Of a DNA stretch of 64,000 nt, positions 37,151 through 44,596 are shown piece by piece (the stretch's first letter is position 1; each line of letters starts with the position of its first letter). Source of the DNA: Bradyrhizobium sp. in8p8 (GTDB taxonomy: Bacteria; Pseudomonadota; Alphaproteobacteria; Rhizobiales; Xanthobacteraceae); the NCBI RefSeq assembly GCF_000426845.1, contig NZ_AUGD01000001.1, forward strand, positions 1 through 64,000, written 5' to 3'. Both the position numbers and the translations under genes were made by a program. The notes below the pieces were generated by a model. It saw nothing but the letters and a program-made list of their open reading frames with translations. It did not search any database and was not told the origin of the DNA.

Positions 37151-38425
37151 ATGCGCATTCTTCTCGTCGGGGGAACGGGACTTATCGGGTCGGCAATCCA
37201 CGCCAAGCTGTCAGCGGAGGGGCACGATTGCATCCTGGTGTCGCGTCATCCGGCGGCAGCACGCGATCGACGCCACATCACGCTCGACATCACCCAGGCC
37301 ACCGATCCGTCCAAATGGAAGGGGCTTCTCTCCGGCGTCGATGCCGTGATCAATGCGGCCGGTGCGCTGCAGGGTCAGGACATGCAAGGCGTTCATGTCG
37401 CCGGCAGCGCGGCGCTCTACGCGGCCTGTGAAAGCGCGGGTGTCCGCCGGGTGATCCTGTTCTCGGCGATCGGCAGCAATGTCGATGCTCCGAGCGCGTT
37501 TTCGCGCAGCAAGCGCGATGGCGAAGCCGCCTTGATGGCGCGGGATCTCGACTGGGTCGTGCTGCGTCCTTCCGTCGTGGTGGGCCGGCCCGCCTATGGC
37601 GGCAGCGCGCTGCTGCGAGGTCTTGCGGCGCTCCCGGTTCTGCCGGTCATGCCCGAGACGGCAGCCATTCAACCGGTGCATCTGGACGATGTCGTCGAGA
37701 CGGTGCTGTTCTTCCTGCAACCCGGCGCTCCCTCCCGTATCGCGCTCGATCTTGCCGGCCCACGGCAGATCGCCTTCAGCGACGCCGTCGCGCTGTTTCG
37801 CGCCTGGCTGCGCTGGAGGCCGGCCTACCGCCTGCACCTGCCGTCCTGGCTGGCCTCGGCCGCCTACCGCGCGGGTGACGTCGCGCAGGTGCTGGGCTGG
37901 CGAACGCCCATCAACGCCACCGCACAGGCAGAAATGCGGCGCGGCGCGGCGGGCGATCCCGAGCCCTGGCGCCAGATGACCGGTTTGAGGCCGCGCGATC
38001 TCGAGGTCGCGCTCGCACGCGAACCCGCCTCGGTGCAGGAACGCTGGTTTGCGCGCCTCTATGCGCTCAAGCCGCTGATCTTCGGCGTCTTCGGCCTGTT
38101 CTGGATCGCCACGGGCATCATTTCGCTGAGCGCCGGGTGGAACATCGGCATGTCGTTGCTGCGGGAAGGCGGGCTGCAGGAGAACGCCGCGGCGCTCACC
38201 GTCACTGCAGGCGCGCTAGCCGACATCGCTATCGGCCTCGCCATTCTCTGGCGACCTCTGAGCCGCTACGGGTTGTGGGCGGCATTGATCATTTCGCTCA
38301 GCTATGCCGTGATCGGCACGGCGCTGGTGCCGCGGCTGTGGGCCGATCCGTTGGGACCGATGCTGAAGATCTGGCCGGTGATCATGCTCAACCTGGTCGC
38401 CATGGCGATCCGGGAGGATCGCTGA
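37151..38425 (+). CDS. NAD(P)-dependent SDR-family protein fused to a DoxX-like membrane domain
   Basis: 424 residues. The N-terminal Rossmann domain starts MRILLVGGTGLIGSAI (GxxGxxG dinucleotide motif) and continues through an atypical/complex-I NDUFA9-like SDR (DAVINAAGALQG, HLDDVVETVLFFL). After about residue 300 it changes to four membrane helices (LIFGVFGLFWIATGIISL, then LADIAIGLAILW) resembling DoxX-like proteins. The reaction is unknown, but a membrane-tethered reductase is plausible. GAGGC precedes the ATG. Its TGA overlaps the ATG of the DUF2269 gene (TGATG), so the two are translationally coupled. Confidence 0.8.
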   Translation: MRILLVGGTGLIGSAIHAKLSAEGHDCILVSRHPAAARDRRHITLDITQATDPSKWKGLLSGVDAVINAAGALQGQDMQGVHVAGSAALYAACESAGVRRVILFSAIGSNVDAPSAFSRSKRDGEAALMARDLDWVVLRPSVVVGRPAYGGSALLRGLAALPVLPVMPETAAIQPVHLDDVVETVLFFLQPGAPSRIALDLAGPRQIAFSDAVALFRAWLRWRPAYRLHLPSWLASAAYRAGDVAQVLGWRTPINATAQAEMRRGAAGDPEPWRQMTGLRPRDLEVALAREPASVQERWFARLYALKPLIFGVFGLFWIATGIISLSAGWNIGMSLLREGGLQENAAALTVTAGALADIAIGLAILWRPLSRYGLWAALIISLSYAVIGTALVPRLWADPLGPMLKIWPVIMLNLVAMAIREDR

Positions 38426-38904
38426 TGCTCTACTTCCTGGTGAAGATGGCGCACATCATCGGCGCTGCGGTCCTGCTCGGCACCGGGGCCGGCATCGCCT
38501 TCTTCATGCTCGTCGCGCATCTGCGCGGCGATCCGCGCGAAATCGCGGGCGTCGCGCGGACAGTGGTGCTGGCCGACTTCCTGTTCACCGCGAGTGCGGT
38601 GATCCTGCAGCCGATCACCGGCACATGGCTCGCCTGGTCGAGCGGGTACTCCCTCGGCGACGGTTGGATTGCGGCCTCGATCGCACTGTATCTCGTGACC
38701 GGCGCCTTCTGGCTGCCGGTGGTGTGGATGCAGATGCAGATGCGCGATCTCGCCGTCGCGGCGGTCGCGAGCAACAGCGAATTGCCGGCCCGGTATCACC
38801 AGCTCTTCCGATGGTGGTTCGCATTCGGCTACCCGGCCTTTGCAGCCGTGCTGATCATCTTCTGGCTCATGATCGCACGCCCGGCGATTCCATACTGGGA
38901 TTGA
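38425..38904 (+). CDS. DUF2269 family integral membrane protein
   Basis: 159 residues with about four membrane helices. The opening YFLVKMAHIIGAAVLLGTGAGIAFFMLVAHLRGD and the central TASAVILQPITGTWLAW are typical of DUF2269. Function unknown. The one-base overlap with the SDR-DoxX gene implies that both work together at the membrane. Confidence 0.85.
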   Translation: MLYFLVKMAHIIGAAVLLGTGAGIAFFMLVAHLRGDPREIAGVARTVVLADFLFTASAVILQPITGTWLAWSSGYSLGDGWIAASIALYLVTGAFWLPVVWMQMQMRDLAVAAVASNSELPARYHQLFRWWFAFGYPAFAAVLIIFWLMIARPAIPYWD

Positions 38905-38963
38905 TCGGCGCGTGTCTTCACAGGTGCCGCCGGATCTCAGACAGCGGCGCAGGGCCCCCGCGC

Positions 38964-39764
38964 CTATCTCGATCGCTCCGCCGCGATCTTTTCCTTCAGG
39001 CCTGCCGCGCCGATGGCGCCTGCAACGACCGTGTCGCCGATGACATAAGCGGGCGTGCCTTTGATGCCGACCGCCCGGGCGAGCGCGGCGTTCTCCTCCA
39101 AGGTCAGCCGGACTTCCTCGCTCGAGAGGTCCCGCTCCAGCCGCGCCATGTCGAGCCCTTCCTCGCGGGCAGCGGCGAGCGCGCTCGCACGGTCCGCCGG
39201 GCCGCGGCCGCCGAGCAGCCGGCGGTGGAACGCGAGGTACTTCTCCCCGGTCCGATCCTGCATCCGGACCGCGACTGCGACGCCTGCTGCCTCGGTCGAG
39301 GCAGCACCGAGGATTGGAAGCTCCTTGAGCACGATGCGCAGGTCTCGATCTTCCTGCAGCAGGACCAACGTGTCGGACAGAGCGCGCCGGCAATAGCCGC
39401 AATTGTAGTCGAAGAATTCCACCAGCGTGACCCGGCCATCGGGCTTGCCCAGCACCACCTGGCGCGGCGAATTGAACAGCGCCGCCGCGTTGCCGTCGAT
39501 CGCTGCCTTTCGATCCGCCGGCGCAGGGCGCGCCGCCGCGGGCGCCCGTTTGGTGATCAGCTCGGTCAGCGCGTCCCGCAGGATTTCGGGATGGTCCTTC
39601 AGATAGTCCTTGACGATGCGCTGCACGTCCTCGGGGTGCGCATCGAGATAGTCCTTCACGACGGCCTCGATTTCTGCACGCGTCGTTTCGGCCGCCGCAG
39701 GCGCACCGAACAGGGCTGCACAGAGGACGGGCCACACGGCCAACATCCGTTTCCATCGCGTCAT
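38964..39764 (-). CDS. DsbA-family thiol:disulfide oxidoreductase, exported
   Basis: 266 residues. A Sec signal peptide (MLAVWPVLCAALFGAPAAA) is followed by an N-terminal helical extension (EIEAVVKDYLDAHPEDVQRIVKDYL) like that of Com1/ScsC/BdbD-type proteins, then the thioredoxin fold with active site CGYC (122-125) in FFDYNCGYCRRAL and the cis-proline loop GTPAY. It acts in the periplasm to form or isomerise disulfides. The ATG at 39764 has AGG 7 bases upstream. It lies 40 bases downstream of the gene for a protein with about 60 cysteines, its obvious candidate client. Confidence 0.9.
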   Translation of the reverse strand: MTRWKRMLAVWPVLCAALFGAPAAAETTRAEIEAVVKDYLDAHPEDVQRIVKDYLKDHPEILRDALTELITKRAPAAARPAPADRKAAIDGNAAALFNSPRQVVLGKPDGRVTLVEFFDYNCGYCRRALSDTLVLLQEDRDLRIVLKELPILGAASTEAAGVAVAVRMQDRTGEKYLAFHRRLLGGRGPADRASALAAAREEGLDMARLERDLSSEEVRLTLEENAALARAVGIKGTPAYVIGDTVVAGAIGAAGLKEKIAAERSR

Positions 39765-39804
39765 GACGGTTCCTACCTCTCGTCGCTGCATCAACGGACT
39801 CCTG

Positions 39805-42003
39805 CTAGTTCCGGGGAGCGGCCGCCCCTGGCCTCAGTCGCATCGGTGCTTCGCGCACAGGCGCTGGCCGACGCACTCCCGCAGGAGGAGCAGGCCTTGC
39901 AGCCGGAGGAGCAAACCTCGGTCCCGGAGGCGCAACCCTCGGCGGCGCAGGCAAGCGGATACAGGCGGTCCCGGCAGCGTTCGGCACCAGACCTGGCCGG
40001 CATCGAAGCGGCGGTCGGGCGGTCCGCCCGGGCAACATCGGAACGATCGCGGGCCCGGTGGGCCGACCGGCGGCAATGCAGACATTGCGCTCCGCATTGG
40101 CAACGCTCCCTCCCGGGCAGCGCATGCAGGCCGCCGGATTCTTGGGGTCATTGATGTAGTTCGGGCCCAAGGTCGAGCAGTCTTTCAGCGGCAGATGCTG
40201 AAGGCTCGGCGCAACACACTTGCCGCCCTCCAGACGCTGCCCTGTCGGACAGATGCATGCGTTCTTGGCTGCATTGAGCGTTGCCCCGGCAGGGCACGCG
40301 CAGGCACCGGATGCCGCGTCGAAATGCGCCCCGGCCGGGCAGGCACAGGCGAAGACCGTGCCTGGAGCTCCCGGCAACGGGACCTTGGTGGCTCCTTTTG
40401 CGCAGACGCACACGTCGCCCTGCAGCACCTGGTTCTCGCCGCAACCGCAATGACCCGGCACGACCTGCATGCCCTGGCCCGGCGACGGGCCGGTCACACT
40501 CTTCTTTTCGGTCGGAATGTAGATCTGGGTCGGCGGGCAGCTCTTGCAGGCGTGCGGATTGTCCGGGTCCTGGTAGGAACCGGGCGCACAGTTGAGATCG
40601 AAGCACCGGGTCGCGCCGGCCTTCGAGTACGTACCGTCCGGGCACGGCAGACAGACGCCCTTGCTGCTGTCGGGGCTCTCATAACTTGGGGCGGTGTTGT
40701 CCGGGCAGGTCTGGCATTGCGTGGCGGTCGGATCGGACATTTGGTCCTTGCCGAGCATCAGCCCGCCCATGATCTGCCCCGGTGCGCAGGCCGGAATGCA
40801 GGACTTGTGATCGGCGGACACCTTCTGACCGAACGCGCAGGCCTCGCACTGACCGCAGCTGCCGGAGAAATAGACCGACTTGCTGTTGGACGGGCAGGCA
40901 ACGCATTTGCCCTTCTCGAAGATCTCACCTGCCGCGTTGTTGCAGGGTGGGTTGCAGGTGAGCTTGTTCGCGCTTGGCTGGGTACAGAGTGGACAGGCCT
41001 CGCACCGTCCCTCCGTCAGAACGCCGCCCTGCACCTTGAAGGGCACGTATCTCTCGGTGGCGCCGCAGGCTTTGCAGCCTCCGGCATAGTCCGATTGCGT
41101 GCCGAACGGGCATTGACAGAAGCCGCCGGAATAGACGAACGGCGCGTTGCACGAGAATGTGCAGGACTCCAAGACCTTCATCTTGGCATCGGAATAGCCG
41201 GGGAGATAGAGCCAGAAGGCATCCTCTGAATAGCCCGACTTGCAGGCGCATTCCCCGTTGTTGCCGACCGTCGCATTGGCGATGCTCTCGCAAGGCACGC
41301 AATTGCCGTTCCTGTCGGACTGTTGCCCAGAGGGACAGGAGTAATTGTAGTTCGCCTCGACGTAATCGCTGTCCTCGCAACCGAGTGAAAGATGCTTGCA
41401 GGTCCAAGCCTCGATCGCGTCAAACGCCCTCGCGGCGGGGTTGCCCGGCAAGCAGTCGTAGTGAACCGTGAAACCCGCGATCACGATCGGCTCGCATCCG
41501 ACGGCTTCCGCCACGTCATTAACGCACTGCCCGAAGCTGGACTCGTTGGCAATGTTGAGGTCCTTGGTCTTGCACGCGCAGCGCACGAACTGCAAAGCGT
41601 CCGAAATATAGCTGGCGTATTGGGACAGATCGGCCATGTCCTGTTGCGACAGGAACGGCGCGAGCTTGGCCATGAGGTCCTCGACCTTGGCGGGTATGTC
41701 GACGCAAATCGGGCTGACGTCCACGCCCTGCTTGACGTCGAAGGTGAGCGCGGCGGCCAGCACGGCGACCGCGTAGCATTCGTACTGGTTCTTGCAGACG
41801 GGCTCGCACTCGATCGTCGTCGCCACCGCCTGCTTGAAGGCGGCCACCATATCTTCGAAATTGCAGCCGGCGCGGACCGGCGATGCGGACAGCAGCACCG
41901 TCAAGGCGAACAGGATCGGGAGCATCCAAGTCCGGAGGCGCCGGCCCACACCGGGCAGCGATCGCAAGCGGCAAGCCAGGACAGCACGATTCATGGCGCT
42001 CAT
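39805..42003 (-). CDS. Secreted Cys-rich protein with GCC2/GCC3-like (ephrin-receptor/EGF-like) repeats
   Basis: 732 residues and 61 cysteines by my count. A signal peptide with a long basic n-region (core MLPILFALTVLLSASPVRA) precedes a Cys-containing helical domain (about 45-230) and then a chain of short Cys-rich repeats, for example CPDGTYSKAGATRC, CPSGQQSDRNGNC and CACPAGAHFDAASGAC, with pairs spaced CxC or CxxC. These resemble GCC2/GCC3 and EGF-like modules of eukaryotic surface proteins. The end is a Pro/Ala/Arg-rich tail of about 60 residues. The ATG overlaps the stop of the DUF3617 gene (ATGA), so an upstream in-frame extension is rejected. Role unknown; a surface or periplasmic scaffold or binding protein is likely. 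Confidence 0.75.
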   Translation of the reverse strand: MSAMNRAVLACRLRSLPGVGRRLRTWMLPILFALTVLLSASPVRAGCNFEDMVAAFKQAVATTIECEPVCKNQYECYAVAVLAAALTFDVKQGVDVSPICVDIPAKVEDLMAKLAPFLSQQDMADLSQYASYISDALQFVRCACKTKDLNIANESSFGQCVNDVAEAVGCEPIVIAGFTVHYDCLPGNPAARAFDAIEAWTCKHLSLGCEDSDYVEANYNYSCPSGQQSDRNGNCVPCESIANATVGNNGECACKSGYSEDAFWLYLPGYSDAKMKVLESCTFSCNAPFVYSGGFCQCPFGTQSDYAGGCKACGATERYVPFKVQGGVLTEGRCEACPLCTQPSANKLTCNPPCNNAAGEIFEKGKCVACPSNSKSVYFSGSCGQCEACAFGQKVSADHKSCIPACAPGQIMGGLMLGKDQMSDPTATQCQTCPDNTAPSYESPDSSKGVCLPCPDGTYSKAGATRCFDLNCAPGSYQDPDNPHACKSCPPTQIYIPTEKKSVTGPSPGQGMQVVPGHCGCGENQVLQGDVCVCAKGATKVPLPGAPGTVFACACPAGAHFDAASGACACPAGATLNAAKNACICPTGQRLEGGKCVAPSLQHLPLKDCSTLGPNYINDPKNPAACMRCPGGSVANAERNVCIAAGRPTGPAIVPMLPGRTARPPLRCRPGLVPNAAGTACIRLPAPPRVAPPGPRFAPPAARPAPPAGVRRPAPVREAPMRLRPGAAAPRN

Positions 42004-42470
42004 CGCGGACACTCGCCCTTGTGTTGAGCCTCGGTGGTCGTCACGATCGTGACGGTCTTGCTGCCGGTGGTGACACGCGTCGTGGTGACCGTCACGTAAT
42101 GCCGGGGATTGTCGAAGCGGGCGGTGAACTCTCTCTCGGCGCTGGTGCCGCCAGTGCACAGCAGCCGCCACGTCATCAGGTTCTTGTCGTTCTTCGCATC
42201 GGAAAGCTTGCAGCTCTCCTGGCTGGGCGACGATCCCAAAGCCGTCTTGAAGCCGGTGCCGATATCGAGAGCGGACGCTGTGCGCGCGGCACGCGCCTGG
42301 TCCGCGGTGACGCATCTTCCGGACCGCGGCCGCGTCGTCCCGACGCCGTCGCGCTCGATCCTGGTCGTGAGCTGCCAGAGGCCCGGCTCCATTTCGACCG
42401 CCGCCGCATGGGAAACGGGCAGCACATCAATTAAGATGCTCGCCAGAATGAGCATGAAGCCTTTGTGCAC
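42000..42470 (-). CDS. DUF3617 family exported protein
   Basis: 156 residues with a signal peptide (MLILASILIDVLPVSHAAA). The mature start MEPGLWQLTTRIERDG and the paired cysteines (RCVTADQA, ESCKLSD, RLLCTGG, GECPR) fit DUF3617, a periplasmic family of unknown function. A GTG start with GGAGG about 8-10 bases upstream is better supported than an ATG five codons later. It is the first gene of a coupled operon with the Cys-rich protein and the DsbA-type enzyme, which should make its own disulfides. Confidence 0.78.
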   Translation of the reverse strand: MHKGFMLILASILIDVLPVSHAAAVEMEPGLWQLTTRIERDGVGTTRPRSGRCVTADQARAARTASALDIGTGFKTALGSSPSQESCKLSDAKNDKNLMTWRLLCTGGTSAEREFTARFDNPRHYVTVTTTRVTTGSKTVTIVTTTEAQHKGECPR

Positions 42471-42625
42471 GAGATGGCTCCCTCCAAGGGCACGACCATC
42501 GACGTGCCAGCCGAACGCATTTGTGCGGCCGGCCTCGCGAACTTGCGTTGCGTTAGATCAAACAAAAGCATGTCGCGTCGCTGAGTTCGCGCGCGCCGGC
42601 TCGGAAACAAGGGCTATGGGTGCTT

Positions 42626-43819
42626 CTACCCCGCGCGGGCCACGTTGATCGCGAGCCTGCCGTAGCGGTCGGTGAAGGCCTGCGTGTCGATCTCTTCGAG
42701 CTGGATCTCGCCGCTCATCACGCCTCGTTTCCATTCGGCCTGGGCGGGATCGTTCTGGAACTCGGGCATCACCTCGCGGCCGAACAGCTCGAGCGATTCA
42801 CAGATGTGCTCGTGGCTGTTCTTGCCGGCCTGGTTGAGCAGGATGACCTGGTCGATATGCGAAGACTGGAAGCGCTTCAGCTTCCTGCGGATGGTCTCGG
42901 GCGAGCCGATCAGGCCGCCGCGCAAGGCCGCCTCCTGCGCCTCCGGATTGTCGCGCTTCCACTTGTTGTACTCGTCCCACATGTTGACGGTGTAGGGTGC
43001 GGGACGCTGGCGGTTCTGCGCGGCGCCGTAGAAGCGGAGCGCGAACTGGAAGAAGGTGGCGCCGTCGGCGCGGGCGCGCGCCTCCTCGTCCGTCTTGGCG
43101 CACATGAAGAACGAGACCAGCGCCATGTTCGGATTGATCTCGTAATCGGCGAGCTTGTGCAGCCGCTTGGTCATCGCATTGTAGTAAGCGTGCACCCAGG
43201 CGTGCGCGGCGTCGGCGCTGACGAACTGGAAGCCGAGCGCGCCGAAGCCGTGGCGGCCGGCGCGTTCGATGGTCGGCAGCTGCGAGCAGGCCATCCACAG
43301 CGGCGGATGCGGCTTCTGCACCGGCTTCGGCACGACGTTGCGCAAGGGGATGTCGAAATACTTGCCGTGATGCTCGCTGCCGGCATCCTTGAACATCGGG
43401 AAGATCGCAGCTACGGCCTCCTCGAACACCTCCTTCTTGGTCTCCATGTCGCGGCCGAAAGGCTCCAGCTCCGTGATGGACGCGCTCTCGCCCATGCCGA
43501 ACTCGCAGCGGCCGTTCGAGAGCAGATCGAGCACCGCGACGCGCTCGGCGACGCGCGCCGGATGGTTGGTGGTGAGCTGAAGGATACCGTGGCCGAGCCT
43601 GATGTTCCTGGTGCGCTGGCTGGCCGCCGCCAGGAAAGACTCCGGCGAGGGCGAGTGCGAATATTCTTCGAGGAAGTGATGCTCGACCACCCAGGCATGG
43701 TCATAGCCGAGCTTGTCGGCAAGCTCCATCTGCGAGAGCGCGTTCTGGTAGAGCCGGAGCTCATCGCCCGCCACCCAGGGCCGTGGCAATTGCAGTTCAT
43801 AGAAAATGCCGAACTTCAT
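42626..43819 (-). CDS. LLM-class flavin-dependent oxidoreductase (bacterial luciferase-like)
   Basis: 397 residues. The start MKFGIFYELQLPRPW is typical of the long LLM subgroup, with HAWVVEHHFLEEYSHSPSPESFLAAASQRTRNIRLGHGI and NGRCEFGMGES blocks of the flavin-binding barrel. Conserved tail elements GLIGSPETIRRKLKRFQSSHIDQVILL are complete. Probable FMN-dependent monooxygenase of unknown substrate. It is divergent from the nap operon, so the FixK box lies between them. Confidence 0.88.
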   Translation of the reverse strand: MKFGIFYELQLPRPWVAGDELRLYQNALSQMELADKLGYDHAWVVEHHFLEEYSHSPSPESFLAAASQRTRNIRLGHGILQLTTNHPARVAERVAVLDLLSNGRCEFGMGESASITELEPFGRDMETKKEVFEEAVAAIFPMFKDAGSEHHGKYFDIPLRNVVPKPVQKPHPPLWMACSQLPTIERAGRHGFGALGFQFVSADAAHAWVHAYYNAMTKRLHKLADYEINPNMALVSFFMCAKTDEEARARADGATFFQFALRFYGAAQNRQRPAPYTVNMWDEYNKWKRDNPEAQEAALRGGLIGSPETIRRKLKRFQSSHIDQVILLNQAGKNSHEHICESLELFGREVMPEFQNDPAQAEWKRGVMSGEIQLEEIDTQAFTDRYGRLAINVARAG

Positions 43820-43949
43820 GGCGTCGCTCTCCCGCTTATTGTTGTTGACGGCATCTTAATGCGTGAAGCGGTGCTGTCTACGCATTCGCAATTCCGCCCC
43901 ATGGGAGACGATCCATCCTTCGGCGCAGGAAGACGCAGCCGACTGACGA

Positions 43950-43963
43950 TTGATCCAAATCAA
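43950..43963. promoter_or_regulatory. FixK/FNR-type box upstream of napE (TTGAT-N4-ATCAA)
   Basis: A perfect 14-base palindrome with both half-sites of the FNR/FixK2 consensus, about 97 bases before the napE ATG. In B. diazoefficiens the napEDABC operon is activated at low oxygen through FixK2, so the same control is likely here. It could also act on the divergent LLM gene. Confidence 0.85.
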
Positions 43964-44053
43964 CGCGCTGTCGGTTAGACAGCATCTAAACTGCAGCAAG
44001 GCAACGGCCCGGATGCCGTCCACTCCCCAACATCCTTATCTGTGAGACCGAAT

Positions 44054-44239
44054 ATGTCGGCCCCTGACGACGCGATGTCGCGCGTGCGCCGTAAGCGCAT
44101 GGAGATTTTCGCCTTCCTGTTCCTGACCGCGATCGTGATGCCTGTGCTCGCGGTTGGAACCGTCGGCACTTACGGCCTTGGCGTCTGGATCTACCAGATG
44201 ATGGCCGGCCCTCCGGGCCCGCCGCCCTCCCCTCGTTGA
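44054..44239 (+). CDS. napE: Periplasmic nitrate reductase subunit NapE
   Basis: 61 residues, small inner-membrane protein with one long hydrophobic helix (FAFLFLTAIVMPVLAVGTVGTYGLGVWIYQM) and a Pro-rich end. This is the typical NapE form, whose role is not well defined. The ATG at 44054 is preferred; a GTG 12 bases upstream is possible. It is the first gene of napEDABC. Confidence 0.88.
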   Translation: MSAPDDAMSRVRRKRMEIFAFLFLTAIVMPVLAVGTVGTYGLGVWIYQMMAGPPGPPPSPR

Positions 44240-44265
44240 TCCCCAACCAGCGAAAGACAGGCATC

Positions 44266-44580
44266 ATGGCTCACGCCACGCTCAATCGCCGCGCCCTGAT
44301 CACCGGCCGGGTGCTCAGCGCCGACCGCGTCATCGCGCCGCCAGGCGCCGAGATCGCCAGCATCATCGTGCAGGCGCGGCCCGAGCGGCTCGCCGATGTC
44401 GAAGCCGAGATCACGGCGCTGCCCGGGTGCGAGATCCATGGGCGGGACCCCCGCGGCAAGCTCGTCATCGTCACCGAAGCGCCCGACTCCGGCAGCCTCG
44501 GCACATTGCTCAACACCATCCAGTCGCTGCAACACGTCTATTCCGCGGTGCTGGTTTTCCACGCCATCGAAACCGCCTGA
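44266..44580 (+). CDS. napD: NapD, chaperone for periplasmic nitrate reductase
   Basis: 104 residues. The core [38 protein letters not shown] matches NapD, a ferredoxin-like protein that binds the Tat signal of NapA and delays its export until the cofactors are loaded. The ATG at 44266 lies 26 bases after napE. An upstream TTG in frame is rejected as it overlaps napE. Confidence 0.93.
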   Translation: MAHATLNRRALITGRVLSADRVIAPPGAEIASIIVQARPERLADVEAEITALPGCEIHGRDPRGKLVIVTEAPDSGSLGTLLNTIQSLQHVYSAVLVFHAIETA

Positions 44581-44596
44581 GTCAGGAAGAGCCATC

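Noticed and set aside
39805..42315. An N-terminal extension of 104 residues on the Cys-rich protein
   Set aside because: It overlaps the DUF3617 gene, is Arg/His-rich, and would hide the signal peptide; the ATGA junction gives the proper start at 42003.
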